DNA of 64,000 nucleotides from Halichondria panicea (GCF_963675165.1 NC_087391.1:3336646-3400645), one strand, 5' to 3'. Shown: positions 1-11,729, counted from the first letter of the stretch. Notes: generated by a model not told the origin, from the letters alone. Program-made: numbers and translations.

Positions 1-175
1 AACGGACACAGATAGTCCAGGAGCAGAAACAAATATTACAACTACAGTAACTCCAGATACTTCGGCGCATCAACTTCAACAGGAGCAGAAACAAATATTA
101 CAACTACAGTAACTCCAGATACTTCGGACACTGACGCATCAACTTCAACAGGAGCGAAGCAAACATCCAAGGGAG
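1..175 (+). repeat. Coding-like tandem repeat, Thr-rich
   Basis: A unit of about 47 bp beginning AGGAGCAGAAACAAATATTA occurs at 19-65 and again at 81-127, with a truncated third start near 150. In one plus-strand frame it reads as a Thr/Ser-rich segment (ETNITTTVTPDTS). The first copy lacks 7 bp that the second has (the region of GACACTGAC), so the frame shifts between copies. This could be the end of a repetitive extracellular-protein gene cut by the window edge, or non-coding minisatellite. No domain is recognisable. Confidence 0.4.
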
Positions 176-397
176 CAGAAAAAATATTCTGATGAGCTAT
201 CCAGGCATTCAATGCACTGCTCTGGAAGTGTTGTATTAAATGGCGAGTTTCGATATGGTTTAGCTCAGTGTTCCATCTGTAAACACACAATCTGAATAGA
301 GACATCCAATAAAGTAATAAAGTAAAAGGTCCAAAAGGTTATCACAGGTAAAAGTAGTTTACAGTGTGTCATCTAAAAAAATTGTGTTTTTTCAATA

Positions 398-1104
398 CTC
401 TGCGCACTTAAGGCCCGGGTCCAGATTTCAACATCAAAATTTACACTATGTTCATACTGCTGTATTATTTGCAATATACAGTGTATGCTGCATCAAAATG
501 ATCCAAAATGAAGCTCAATGTTTTCTTTTTCCAAAAAACTAATTAGCTTAATTCAATTATGCTAATTAGTCCCATAAATGGTGATGACGTCATGCCACTT
601 TCAGAAAGAGAAATGCAAATACGGCGTTGAAGATGCTAAGATCAAGCTTCAAAAACAAGGCAAAAACAAGGCTAGATGAACATCTCATAGCTAGGTACTA
701 GTATCCTTGATGGGAAGAGTAGGAGTTATTGTATTTTTAAGATACACAAAATAGCCTACCTGCTGTCAGAGCTAAAGAAGCTAGCATAGCTAAGAAAGTT
801 TTGGACATTTTTACTTCCCATCAAGGTTTACTTCCCATCAAGGAAACATAATCATAACAACATAATCTATCTTTTGAGGGCCTAAACAGCTACTGTTTAA
901 GTCCGCCGTATTTGTTGCCAAAGATAATCTATAACAGTTCTAGCAGCTAGCTAAGCAAATACATTGACCTTATGACGTCATGTGCAATGAATAACATTAA
1001 TAAACATTATGAATCTCATTAACACTACACGATCTACATCATCTACATGGCCATGAATAAAATTAATCTAATCAGTGCCTGACCCAGGCCTTAACTGCCC
1101 AGAG
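398..1104. mobile_element. MITE family A, copy 1 (707 bp)
   Basis: Non-coding element with imperfect terminal inverted repeats: CTCTGCGCACTTAAGGCCCG at the left and, reverse-complemented, CTCTGGGCAGTTAAGGCCTG at the right. A second copy in the opposite orientation lies at 52894-53596 inside a Gypsy element. The two copies align over nearly their whole length. Copy 1 carries two exact tandem duplications, 11 bp (650-660 and 661-671) and 17 bp (810-826 and 827-843), that copy 2 lacks. It is flanked by TA on both sides here, but the other copy does not clearly show this, so the target-site rule is open. Confidence 0.8.
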
Positions 1105-1360
1105 TAGGTGGGAGTGCAGCTGTGTGGGGTACAGGTGGTGGCCATAGTAAACTACAAGAGACCATGAGTGTGGTAGGAGTTCCAGTCATGTCAAAGACCA
1201 TGAGCGAGCTATTGGAGAAGTATGGAAACAGCAGTTGAGAGAAACCATGCTTGAAGCTGGGCGAGAAGAGAATGTAGAAAAGTCGTCCCATAAACATTCT
1301 GCTAAATCAGGGGTTGCCATCATTATCGGCAGAGACTGGCAAGTTACTTTTCATTGACGT

Positions 1361-1453
1361 TCGAAATAAATTTTGTTATGCCTGCTCAAGACAGATTCCT
1401 AAAGTATCCTAAAGAGAACTGGAACAAATCTTCGGAGACAGATATTATTCTAC
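1361..1453 (+). repeat. Dispersed repeat shared with 10389-10491
   Basis: About 93 bp starting TCGAAATAAATTTTGTTATG recurs at 10389-10491, directly upstream of the MULE transposase remnant. The second copy has roughly 10 extra bases in the middle. It may be an untranslated or terminal part of that MULE family. No coding content is supported here. Confidence 0.6.
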
Positions 1454-1624
1454 AAGGAGTGCTTCCTTCGTCGGTGACGTTCTGTTTTATCAAAACCTGT
1501 CAACCTGTCAACCTTTGGCACAAAATACTTAGCACATGTACTATAGTAATTAGAGCACTAACCCTCGGCGAACAATTGCATTATCATAGTGAATAATAAT
1601 TATTTATTTATTACGACGAATCAT

Positions 1625-2110
1625 GTGGGATGACTGGATGTACATGATGAACAATGATGTAATGGTAGTTTAGATGGTGTGTTATAATAAGGGATCAGTG
1701 ACTGAATAATTATGATGATGTAGTAATGGTAGTTTAGAAGTGGATAACGAGAAATCAGAGGAGGTACGGACATTCGCGTGTCAAAGTAGACACACATTCC
1801 TTAGGTCAAAGTTCAGGAATGTGCGTTTAACACACGGATGACACGCAGATGTCGACCTCCTTTGACGAGAAATAGTAGAACAAAAGTAAGTGTAAAAAAT
1901 GATGATGTAATGGTAGTTTAAAAAATGGATAACAAAAATAATAATTATTAAGAATGGTATTACAAAAGTAAGTGTAAAAATAACGATTATGATGTAGTTT
2001 AATAAATAAGAGAAATAGTATAAACAAAAGTAAGTGTAAAAAAGAGGACGTATAAATAAATAAATTCTGAAAATAGTTGTAATAATAATTAAATAAAAGC
2101 GAAATTGACT
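1625..2110. repeat. AT-rich degenerate repeat block with a hairpin
   Basis: The motif GATGATGTAATGGTAGTTTA recurs in degenerate form near 1655, 1715 and 1905, as does CAAAAGTAAGTGTAAAAA. A diverged inverted repeat spans about 1761-1860 (arms starting GAGGTACGGACATTCG, pairing with a right arm that ends GATGTCGACCTCC). No reliable reading frame is seen. It is probably decayed transposon or satellite sequence. Confidence 0.4.
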
Positions 2111-2350
2111 GCACGTATAACATGGCTTCAGGCCGAAAGTGACTGACCATGTGGCTTTTGGAAGGCTGTCAAAATTTAAAGTGCCAAATTCAAGTAGGGA
2201 GCATTGCTCGAAGAAGGTAGAAACAGGATAGCGACATCTATTTTTGCATAATCATAGTTCATAGTTTATCGATTTTCTTGCGTATGCTGTATGTTTGTTA
2301 TCTGCCACAAACTGTGCGTCGAAGACAGCCATTAGATTGAGGTCTCTATG

Positions 2351-2395
2351 CAAGTATAGTTCGTTCAAGTATAGTTCGTTCAAGTATAGTTCGTT
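2351..2395. repeat. 15-bp unit, three exact tandem copies
   Basis: CAAGTATAGTTCGTT occurs three times in a row (2351-2365, 2366-2380, 2381-2395). Confidence 0.9.
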
Positions 2396-2499
2396 CATTA
2401 ATTTTCTTCAATTTTTGAGTGTCGCAGAGCCATTTCATCATAGTTATAATTCTTGCGTACAATGTACAGTTGTAGTATGTCGAGACAGCCATCAATAAA

Positions 2500-3270
2500 T
2501 TGAAGTCGTTACATTAGCCAGTGTTCATCAATTTTCTTGGGACTACAAGTCAAAGATGGCCCTTAGTGTGTGTATATAAGAAAAAATAAGAAAAAAGATA
2601 TGAAGGATGTTTGTATAGTATAGCATTATACACAAAAAACAAAAACTATACCTGTAGAATTGGTAATGGAGCGTATAGGTAAACAGCTATAATTATGACA
2701 CTGTACACTAGCAAGAGTGGATCTACTCTTGACACTAGTTATGCTAAAGATGATGTATACACTCACCATGGTTGGATTTAACTCACTGCAGCGGTAGACA
2801 TTCTTAGTCTTCAACAGGAACCAGGAACAGTACACTTAGTAAACTTTGAGTCAATTGGAGTCATGGGAGTCATTTGAGTCATAGAGTCATAGATTAACAG
2901 CAAAACAGATTGGAAACTTTGAGTCATAAGAGTCATTTGAGAGTCATAGATTAACAGCAAAACGGATTGAGTCATACATTAACAGCAAAACGGATTGGCC
3001 AAGCCAGAAAAAAGTATACAAGCGTGCAACGAATGCTTAATAAATCTTATGGCAAGTTACGGTTGAAACCAGGCAGAGATAATCTAGCTGAAGAGGCTGT
3101 ATAAAATGCACTGGTTTCACCAATTAGCAAATTTGTCTCAGAGAAGGTATAGCATAGAACATGGTCAGAGTGTGGACATACACAAGTGTGGACATACACA
3201 AGAACAATTATAGGTGTCTGTAATGTAAGTAAGTTGAGCTATAGCCTCAAATACTCACTAAGTGTACAGG
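2500..3270. other. Unassigned stretch with GAGTCAT repeats
   Basis: Irregular GAGTCAT-rich repeats with ATTAACAGCAAAAC(A/G)GATTG occur at about 2840-3000. A 16-bp exact tandem pair (GTGTGGACATACACAA) lies at 3170-3185 and 3186-3201. I see no convincing gene. The 3' part may include the terminus of the neighbouring Helentron, but I could not locate a defined end. Confidence 0.4.
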
Positions 3271-3584
3271 TCACGTAGTTAGACTGACAGATTCGAAGGG
3301 AATGGAGCAGAGAACTTCATCGTGATCCGAGTAGTACACATCAGTAACCTTCAAGATCAAGGCAGCAACAACAAAAAAGTTTAAGAGTTTGAGTTCTGAG
3401 TTTCTTTGCATATCATATGATCTCGCATGGAAAACACAATGTATGTGATCCCTTGGGATCAAGATAATTATAGTGATGTGCAAGCCGATAGACTAACAGA
3501 CATTAAATTCCATTCAGGACACAATACTTAAGGCTTACTGAACGATATTCTACAGACGTAGCTAACTTTAAATTCCTATATGCA

Positions 3585-4082
3585 TTAGAGGGGAATGGAG
3601 CAGAGAATTGCGTCAGTAACCTTTGTATGAACACGCTCTGGTGCTAGGCTATTGCAATATACATGGTCTATAAGAGTACCGTTGTCTGTAGTGGGAGTGT
3701 GCACTAGCTGAGAATAACCATGACGAAGCATTAATACTTCTAATTGTGAATTAGTGTTAGTTAGAATGTCCACATTAAAGTCACCTAGGACAATAGATAC
3801 ATTAAAGCTTTTTAAATGCTGCAACAGGGGATACATGTAGTCTAATAAATCATTCATTGATACACTTGGAGATCGGTACACAAGAATGGCTTGTCCATTA
3901 GGTAGTTGAAGCAGAGCACATAGCATTTCTATTGCAACACCATCTACGTCACAAGCATAAGAGTTCAGTATTTCTATATTTTCGGGCAAACTAATCAAAA
4001 CCCCACCTTTTCTATCACCAGAAACACTATACATTGATGGTTTGTATGTATTAATGGACTGGCTATTCCGGACTGCAAACAT
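3585..4082 (-). pseudogene. Helentron C-terminal endonuclease (EEP) fragment
   Basis: Endonuclease/exonuclease/phosphatase-type domain as found at the C-terminus of Helentron polyproteins and in LINEs. Visible motifs are VLGDFNVD near residue 100 and GTLIDHVYCN near residue 140, the conserved Asp/Asn and Asp-His motifs of the fold. The expected final SDH motif is missing from this frame: the protein jumps from VTD to ILCSIP. A separate stretch at about 3285-3345 on the same strand carries the missing YYSDHDEVLCSIPF, so the tail exists in two versions, one deleted and one with SDH. It lies directly after the helicase, which argues for a Helentron rather than a LINE. Confidence 0.75.
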
Positions 4083-4124
4083 GTTTCAGTAAAACAGTGA
4101 ATTCCAGCTGAAGTAAATAATTTA

Positions 4125-5926
4125 TCACTTAGCTAGCAGCAATCTCACATTGAGTAATGTAATTATGATGTAATCTTCAGGACATGTGTCAACGGACAAG
4201 GGGCTGAGTACCCTATCATTTAATCTAGACATTTCAGTCTTGACGTCATCACTCGCTTTAATAACCTTCTCATTAAAGTTCAATATATGCAAACCTTCAA
4301 GCTTTTTAACACGACTGAATGCTACATAGGCTTGACCAGAGCTAAAGCGGCTACCTTTCATGTCTACCACAATTTCATCGAGTGTTAAACCTTGTACCTT
4401 ATGTATAGTAGTGGCCCAAGCTAGAGTCAATGGTAACCGAGTAATTTCAGAGCCTCGTTTACCTTTAGCCTTAAGCAGTTGGGAACGTTTGCAAAAATTG
4501 ACTACCTTGTCTGGCCTTAGCTCCAACATTAGGGTGATCAAAATTTGCAAGAATGTGTGTAACCTTACCAGCAGCCATCACTATATCGACTATTACACCT
4601 CTAGCACCATTAACTAGCCCATCCGCTACGTCAACATTGGCACCAATTACAATTTTCAAAACGCCGTGTAGGCCACCAGTTTCTGATCTCTTGTCAGACA
4701 GGGTTTACAGGTTAATGTGGCTAGTTTGACCAGCTCTAGAATCGCGAGACTTTATTGAATATTGCTGACTTTCTGGAACCAAGGCATTCAACATGGTCAT
4801 GTTACGCATTGAGTCTATACACATGTAGAGCATGGTTTGGGTAATTGGGCATCTGAGGAGTAATTTCCCTGGACTTTAGCACAGAGACGTCATTGTCATT
4901 GTGTGTAGCCAGTGTGTAGCCGTTCTAATCCTACACAAAAGTTCACAAAATACGGAGTCACCCTTTTGCCTCATAATCTCATCTAGCTCAATCATTTGAA
5001 ATTTATCTAACCACAATGAACCAGAGTTGTATGGTTTAGCATAACTATCGTTGACCACACTAAAAACAGGGTAATTGAAAAAGATCTCCTACTGCTAATA
5101 TACTGACACCACCAAAAGTATTCCTATCCGGCATAACAGCTTGTGCACTTCTAGCAACATGTTGGAATCAATGATCAGTAGTGCTAACTTGGACAATTTG
5201 CTTCGTAGGGAGTTTAAACGATCGTGATTGAGAGGCTGAAAACCACCGTATCTACTGGTACCTAGTACAAGAGCAGAATGTAACGTCTGTCATACCACCT
5301 ATAATAAATGCTGCTGCACCAGTAGGGGCTGTAAGCAAAACCGTAACATCGTCAGGTTCTATTGTGCCAGACAACCTAAGCAATTTAACAGTATCAGAAT
5401 GTATCAGTTTGATAACATGCGTCTTTCCTACACCTCCAGGGCCACTCACAAACACACGGTATGGCTCAATGGGTTTACCATGCTTTAATGCTATCACGCA
5501 CCAATTACGGTGAAACATGACGATTTGTTTTTGCTTGGTGTTAAGACCTCTTAAAAGCTTTCTGTATTCATCAGGTGGAATTTCCCCATGATTAGCTACC
5601 CCTTCATAGCGCACATGTAAGCTACTAGAGGTAGTGGACGTAAACAATGCACTATTGTCCCTAACGTCTTGCTCAGACAAATCTGTTAGAGTTTTGGGAC
5701 CTTCGGCTTCATGTTGGGCTCTGTCAGCTTCAGTACCCGGTGCTACTTGATCCCAAGCATGCTGTGGAGGGCCGTCCTCATCAATTTCCATATTTTCTAT
5801 GTCAGACAGTGTGTACTTTTTCTCATTAGCTATCACAGACGATTGGACATTACGGAAATGCTCTTCAAAGGTTGAATAGCCACCTAACAAATCTGTTTCC
5901 TCACTGTACCATGGGAAATAAAGCAT
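4125..5926 (-). pseudogene. PIF1-family helicase domain of Helentron
   Basis: Superfamily 1 DNA helicase that unwinds the transposon strand during rolling-circle replication. The Walker A motif GPGGVGKTH is encoded near 5425-5452, followed by TAPTGAAA (motif Ia) near 5305-5330. MIELDEIMRQKGD lies near 4965-5005. The C-terminal PIF1 signature ([14 protein letters not shown], then [17 protein letters not shown]) lies at about 4280-4420. The segments are in different frames, and 4660-5250 holds only degraded helicase sequence. An upstream minus-strand ORF at 5999-6283 supplies the Rep-helicase linker. Confidence 0.85.
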
Positions 5927-6279
5927 CAGTTACTGGGGTCTTTCTCTTTATTGTACTTTCTGAACCTTATGACTGCTTCCCGATTACGTTTATTCATTTT
6001 ACCGAATCCACCTGAGTGTGATTTTACGTACTGTATTCTCAGTACAGTTGGCATCAGATGGAAGTACATCAGTGTCACCAGTATCGTCGTCTACAGCTTC
6101 AGCTAGCGATATATTTGCAAGCTCAATTGGTCTGTGTTGATACCTCTCTACTAGGTTCTTACAAAATACGTTAGGGTCATCGTCATCAAGGTTCTCGATT
6201 GCAGAAGAAGGCTTTAATACACCGATTCTGTCTTTTTTGGGATTGGTATCAACAAACAATACAGTCTTGCTCATCCTTT

Positions 6280-7600
6280 TCATCTATAAACTGCTTCTTG
6301 GGCACTGACTTCCCTGACTTCCCTGTGTGTAAGAAACGCTGAACCTACTTTTTTTAATTGGGTCTTAAGGTCTTCGGTTCTAGTCTCGTCTCGTTTGCTA
6401 CACGCTACACGCTTCAAGAGTTCACCCATGGCTCTATCACACACAAGCATAGCCATTGAGGACATACTGTATATCCATCATACTGTATATCCATGTTAGC
6501 TTGCCAAGCTCGTAGTACATGCGGATTGTAATTGTTAACGTTGCATTCATTTGGTTTACGCTTAAGCACAATAACAAAACCATTTGCAGACACTGCTAAT
6601 GCTTCCTTGTATTCAGACTGAGTTACGTTAGCTTTCATCGTCAATTGTGAAGTCGTCACAATCGCCTTCTGTTAGTACTTTACGCACACTTTTCAAAGTT
6701 TCTACATAATCAGTTCGATCTTCGTGCTTCTCCTCTGCTATCAAAGTTTTATCACTAGGAGGGTGTGGGAAATTAAAGCGACAGGTTTGGTTTCTCTTGC
6801 AATAATTTATGAGGAATGCCTATGCTGCTGTAGCTGCAACACCAAGTCTCTTAGTTTACCACTATCAGGTATGGACACAGAAACATACTGATCAATGAAG
6901 TCACACACTTCAGACATAGGGGCTTCTTCAAATTTGGGGGCATCTTTTACCCAAAGCATACAGTGTGCGTGAGGAGAACCTCTAGCTTGAAACTCGATCC
7001 TAACTGCATAGTCTACAATTTCACCGAGAGGCTTAGCTGGGGACTTTAAAAATTCATTAAAGAATGTGTTTAAACGGTATTGAAAGTGCCTAGCTGCTGT
7101 CACTGGGTTACGCCTAATCCATTTTGACTTTTCATCAAATGAAAGGGCAGCTACCTCATCATCCGTGTAATTTTGACCATACTGTCGGGCTATGGTTTGA
7201 ATGATATCGGGCCACTTCATATCTGCTGCTGTTAATGTAAAAAACCACGTAGGTGTACCTAGCTGCCGAATCATAGCCAACATTTCAAAGAAGGTTTTCT
7301 GGTAATATGGGGGAGATCCTCGTATGTTTTTCATGAAACGATACGCTTTATCTCTACGTAGACATTGGCTCACAAACGAGTCATCTCTAGCTGTGAGGCT
7401 ACCAGGCTTTTGTCTAAAAATAAAATGATTACAGTCACCTTGTATTTTTTTGGCTTCTACTATGTACTGGGCAGTAAACAAGTAGTCAGTATCACTAAGC
7501 AAACCTACCGTCTACATTTAACAGTCTTACTATTTTTGATAAGTCAACTTTTTAGGTCTTTCGGCACTAAAACAAAAACACCCAGTCCCATATGGAAACT
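6280..7600 (-). pseudogene. HUH Rep endonuclease domain of Helentron
   Basis: Helitron_like_N domain that nicks single-stranded DNA at the element ends. The best-preserved block is 6807-7502 (231 codons), with PTWFFTLTAADMKWPD (motif 1 region) and the metal-binding HUH-type motif FQARGSPHAHCMLWV at about 6945-6995. Downstream frames show CRFNFPHPPSD, HVLRAWQANMDIQY and ERAMGELL-like sequence. The region expected to carry the catalytic tyrosines (near 6420-6500) is disrupted by an exact 16-bp tandem duplication at 6463-6478 and 6479-6494. A 9-bp duplication near 6306-6323 adds a repeated REV in frame. This is not functional as it stands. Confidence 0.87.
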
Positions 7601-7919
7601 TGTCAAGATTACTCAGGATTACTCATAGCCTCAAAATTAGTGTCAGACATAATGTACAATAGTGTTTGGTTTTCACCCGGTGCTAGGCAGACAATCTCAG
7701 CAAACGCTTCAGGGTTTTCAATGGACATCATACTAGCTGTAGGACCACCTGTGATTTGTCTGGTATGGCCCTCATCAAATGTTTTATCATCAATTTCAAA
7801 TTCAGGAGATACAGTATCATCATCGCTACTAGTAGTATCAACTGTACTGGTAGATATACCCTGTGCAGTACTTGCAGATGACTCTAAGCTGATAGTAGGC
7901 TCATTAAGTTGGGGTTACC

Positions 7920-8645
7920 ACATAAAGGCCTACAAAGTGCCATTGTAATAGTAGTCCAATATTAACCTCAAATAAAGTAGACCCATTTTGAGGCTTAACC
8001 GTAAGAGCGTTACATCTTTGTTCATTCGCAGCATACATATTGATGGTTACCGAAAAGATGCTGCTATACATAGGTTATCTCTCCCCAGGCACCGTGTCTA
8101 AGCCTCTCAAGGTATCTAGTCCACCTGGCTAGTAACTGCACATCAGGATCAGCAATACTATCAATGAAAGAATCTTCAATAGTGGGAGCCTCGGTATCAT
8201 TGGGTTGAGATCCAGCTAAAAAGCTGCTGAAATGGTCACTATGGTTTTCCATGTAAGAGGCTACCATCTGTCTCAGTTCAGGGGCACTAGTACTGCACAT
8301 AGTCTTGGTATTTAGCTGGTAAGCTAGTGACCAAAATAAACAATTGCCATCTCCTGGCACATTGTGAATAGTCAAGCCAGAGGCAAACTGCTCTAAACAT
8401 TTAGAAGCAACTGTTAGGCAGGGAGTAGCAAACTTCAACCCAGACAAATTACTATCACTGTGGAATGCTGAGGCCACTCTATCTTCAGGTAAGGAGGTGC
8501 TAACACCCTTTAAAGAGGTTTCATCTGGGATAGTAGTACTAACAACACTGGCTTTGCAAACAGGTTTGACCAGTTTTTCAAGTTTATTGTCACCTGCAGC
8601 AACAGAATCACTAACAGAATCACTAACAGTATTTTTCACCATCAA
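7920..8645 (-). pseudogene. OTU-like cysteine protease domain of Helentron
   Basis: The open segment 8064-8645 (193 codons) contains VPGDGNCLFWSLAYQL near residues 100-115, the OTU signature in which the Cys of GNC is the nucleophile. It ends at RHGAWGE. After a frameshift, the frame at about 7925-8055 continues with INMYAANEQ and LLQWHFVGLY, matching the family's C-terminal block with the catalytic His. OTU enzymes cleave ubiquitin or polyprotein links; several Helentrons and Gingers carry one. The role in transposition is not known. Confidence 0.82.
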
Positions 8646-8765
8646 ATAAATCTAGGTCTAACTCTTCAGAGTTTTTGGACCATTCAGCATTAATCTTAAT
8701 GCTAGCATGATTGGGGTGGTTTGCTTTAAGCCAGTCTAGGGCACTGAAAATCTTTTCTGGAGTAA

Positions 8766-9575
8766 TTATTCATACATATAATGGCCTTTGTATTCTAATT
8801 TTCTTTTGAATTTTAATGGGACAAGCTGGCTTTGATCAGGTAACCTAGGCAATGTTTGAACAACACTGTCCAACCTTATTGGAATATTTACAGCGGGACC
8901 ATGGATACACCTTTGTTTACCAGATGGAAGGGCAACCATTTTCATAAATGCTATTCTTAGGCAGAGTAATCTCGTTTCTAGTTTGTTCAAACAGGCAAGC
9001 TCAGGGGGTACAGAAGCTAATGACAAATTGTTTGCTACGGACTTGCTACGGACATGCATCCTTTAGACAGGGCACCATCACAAGTTTTACATATAAAATA
9101 CTTCCCGTTAAAACTAGCATACAAATGATTGTCACCAACTACTGTATTTAACAAGGACGTTTTTGCTTTAAGGATACGACTGTTTGTCGCAAGATACACA
9201 CGTAATTTGGTCCTTCCTTTGTTTTATTAATAAAGGACACAACAGCGTTATCTATGGAGGCTTTGCGCTCACACTCAAGCTTTACACGTCTGCGAGTTGT
9301 CTCGGGTGATTCTAAGGCACGGTTTATGATAACACGGTCATGCTCAAGCTTTCTACGCTTCTGAGTGGTTTCAGGTGATTCTAAGGCACGATTTATGATA
9401 AGGTCTCGGGTGACTCTAAAGAACGATTTTTTAAAGCACGCACGTTGTCAAGCTTTCTACGCCTTTGAGTTCTCTCAGGTGATTCTACGCCTCTATTTTT
9501 GTTAGCACGTTCACACTCTTGCTGTAGTCGTTGTTGAGCTTTGCTTGGTGTTTCTAAAGCTCTATGTGCCATCAT
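8766..9575 (-). pseudogene. Helentron N-terminal region (ESPE repeats, DUF6570-like)
   Basis: From 9575 downward the translation contains four or more Arg/Lys-rich units of the form RxLESPETxxRRxKL(E/D), a low-complexity N-terminus often seen in animal Helitron proteins. It then reads through a PNYVC segment. The ORF 8766-9059 has PPELACLNKLETRLLCLRI and MKMVALPSGKQRCIHG. This matches the DUF6570 pattern (a Leu-rich PxELxxLnxlE motif, then LPxGxQ) that precedes the Rep in many Helitrons. It is broken into at least three frames. Upstream of 9575 I see no further coding sequence. Confidence 0.7.
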
Positions 9576-9769
9576 AAATGCTGCATTGCACTTTCTACGT
9601 ACAGTAAGGGACTTACTATTCCGCAGAACATGGTCACAGTGTGGACACCTCAGTGTCCTGATGTGGACCTCATCCCCACATATAGTGATATCTTCGGTCC
9701 AAGAAGTCTAGTCTGTCCTTTTCAGGCTTTCAATAGTCTTCAGTCATAAACCAATGATTAAAACCACGT

Positions 9770-10385
9770 GGATGGGCTTGGTTATGGCCATAGTGCGCAT
9801 GTGTAAAAAAACCCACAACAAATGAAAATACAATTATCTCGAATAAAGGCCGCGTGTAGTTAGCTACAGCTAGCGTGCAAGTTTAGCTTTTGCTCGATTT
9901 TACTCGACAAAGAAACTTTAACATCAAAATCTGCCACTATTTAAACCAAGATATTGTTATGTGAAGGCTACCTATGCTGCAAACGCAGCGATATGGCATC
10001 CAGGTGAGTAGATATACTCGCCACAAACAGACAAACAAACAAACAAACCAACAGACTACTATACCCGTGGCCGCCTACGCGCGCCTCAGGTAATTAGCTA
10101 TAAAAGAAAGGTCAACAACACCTATAAACAACACCTATAAACAACACCTATAAAAATAGTAATTTCTGGATTTTAAAATTGGAGTTGATCTCAGTTGATT
10201 TTATTTCGATCTTTTTCGGTTGATCTCATTCTGATAGCACACCTGGCCGAATTAACTAATCGTTTCCTCAATTTTAATGTTAAACCCCTGCTTCCTTTGT
10301 ATGAGGGATGCTCCTTAACAAGTTTCTCAAGTGCTCCACGATAGAGGCGTGGTTTGCACACTCAACCTTACCCCATTCTGGTACA
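9770..10385. other. Non-coding stretch with short tandem repeats
   Basis: Contains a (ACAA)n run near 10028-10050 and a 16-bp unit AACAACACCTATAAAC repeated about three times at 10112-10156. No gene is seen. Confidence 0.6.
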
Positions 10386-10388
10386 CAT

Positions 10389-11460
10389 TCGAAATAAATT
10401 TTGTTATGCCTGCTTAAGACAGATTCCTAAAGTATCCTAAAGACAAACATGAAAACTGGAACAAATCTTCGGAGACAGATATTATTCTATAATTTGCAAC
10501 ATGATGGCTCAACCTCAACTCGTCAAGACAAACCGAGGAGACCTTCAATTTAAGGGGTATATTTACAAAAATAAGAGATGGAACCGATTTTCAATTCTGG
10601 AGGTGCAAAAACCACAAGGCCACTTCAGAGGGTTTGAGGAAGAGGGCCAGAGATGAAAGTACCTCGTGACCTACGATGATCAACTGGACGTAATTAGCCA
10701 AGAACAGAACTCTGCTGATGTGCTGGCACAACTGCCTAGCCTTGAGTCTATCAGGTCCTCTCTGTACCGAGCTAGACACGAAGACACTCCCATCCTTCCG
10801 ACCCGATGTCAGTCTCTCTACCAGATTCTCAAACACTTGGAAGTGGGGAAGACTTCCTCCTGGTTGACGATGGAGATGATGACAAGATCAGACTCCTGTC
10901 TGATGCAGAGGCCTTTTACATTGATAGCACATTCTCAACATGCCCTTCACTGTTCTACCAGGTACATAATTATGTACATGAATATTTTCATTAATCTCTT
11001 TTCTGCAGGTGTTTACAATCCATATTCTGCATACATTTCTAATGGTATTGCCTTTTGCCTAACAATCATGCTACTCAAAGATGCTGCTCTAGTTAAATTT
11101 CCCGGTATCAGTTTTGATGTTGAAGTAGTTGTGAGTGCTGGCCATGGTTCGAACTCATATCATCATGGCTGTTATTATCACTTCATGCAAGCGATCAATA
11201 ATAACACTATGCTCTATACAGGTTCAAGCCCTGGGGCTAGCCCGTCGCCCCAATGGGGAGTTGAAGGAATTCGTACAATTGATGGCCACTGACATGGCTT
11301 TCCATCCAACAGGATGCTCCGAACATCCCAAGACTACCACCTGGATCAATGGAAACTTTCCACCAATTCACTGGACTGGTCAATCAACATCAGCCTAGAA
11401 CCAACAACCATGTTGAGGGATGGCATTCTAGAATGAAAAAAGTTATAGGCAACAAACATC
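10389..11460 (+). pseudogene. MULE-type transposase with FLYWCH-like finger, broken
   Basis: Mutator-like element (MULE) transposase remnant. At 10545-10640 an N-terminal FLYWCH-type zinc-finger remnant is visible (GYIYKNKRWN, then WRCKNH in a shifted frame). Next comes VLAQLPSLESIRSSLYRARH, typical of animal MULE proteins between finger and transposase. At 10900-10961 the transposase core reads AFYIDSTFSTCPSLFYQ; the Asp of YIDSTF is the first catalytic residue of the family. A 47-bp intron (10962-11008, GTACAT to TGCAG) joins this to VFTIHILH. Later segments read GLARRPNGELKEFVQLMATD and TNNHVEGWHSRMKKVIG, the conserved end. Several frameshifts make it non-functional. Homology stops abruptly near 11460. 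Confidence 0.85.
10962..11008 (+). other. 47-bp intron in the MULE transposase
   Basis: GTACAT donor and TTTCTGCAG acceptor. Removing it joins FYQ to VFTIH in frame, matching the conserved LFYQVFTIH block. The short length fits the other introns in this window. Confidence 0.75.
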
Positions 11461-11729
11461 CATGAGTGGTGAAAGGGTGAAAGTGTCAATCATCAAAACG
11501 GTAGAAATAGTCAACAATGGAAGTTTCTTGGTATCAAAAAATGTAGCCCATTTATTTGTAAACTGAACTTTGAAAGCTAAGCTATAAATTAAGTCCAAGA
11601 GTGCAGTCCAAGAGTGCGATTTACACCCCATTTTGTTCCGGTGTCTTGGGTACGGGGTACGGTTAGCCTCGATCCCTTCTGGTATCGACTGCTTGTGCAA
11701 TATCCCCCCGGTATCTGGGGGCTTTAGAT

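Larger units (their letters stand above)
3271..9575 (-). mobile_element. Decayed Helentron-type Helitron
   Basis: In minus-strand order the fragments are: ESPE-type Arg-rich repeats, a DUF6570-like region, an OTU cysteine protease, a HUH Rep endonuclease, a PIF1-family helicase and an apurinic-type endonuclease (EEP). Rep plus helicase defines Helitrons, which transpose by rolling circle. An OTU domain and a C-terminal endonuclease are known features of the Helentron branch. The coding sequence is broken into many frames by small indels and short tandem duplications, so this copy is not expected to be active. I could not fix either terminus; the limits given are those of recognisable protein homology. 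Confidence 0.88.

Noticed and set aside
398..1104. TA target-site duplication of MITE A
   Set aside because: TA flanks copy 1, but copy 2 is flanked by GA, so the rule cannot be set from two copies.
3585..4082. LINE retrotransposon endonuclease
   Set aside because: No reverse transcriptase follows, and it sits directly after a PIF1 helicase in the same orientation, which fits a Helentron better.
11220..11250. tRNA-like GGTTCAAGCCC box
   Set aside because: It lies inside the MULE transposase coding region, with no A box or cloverleaf around it.
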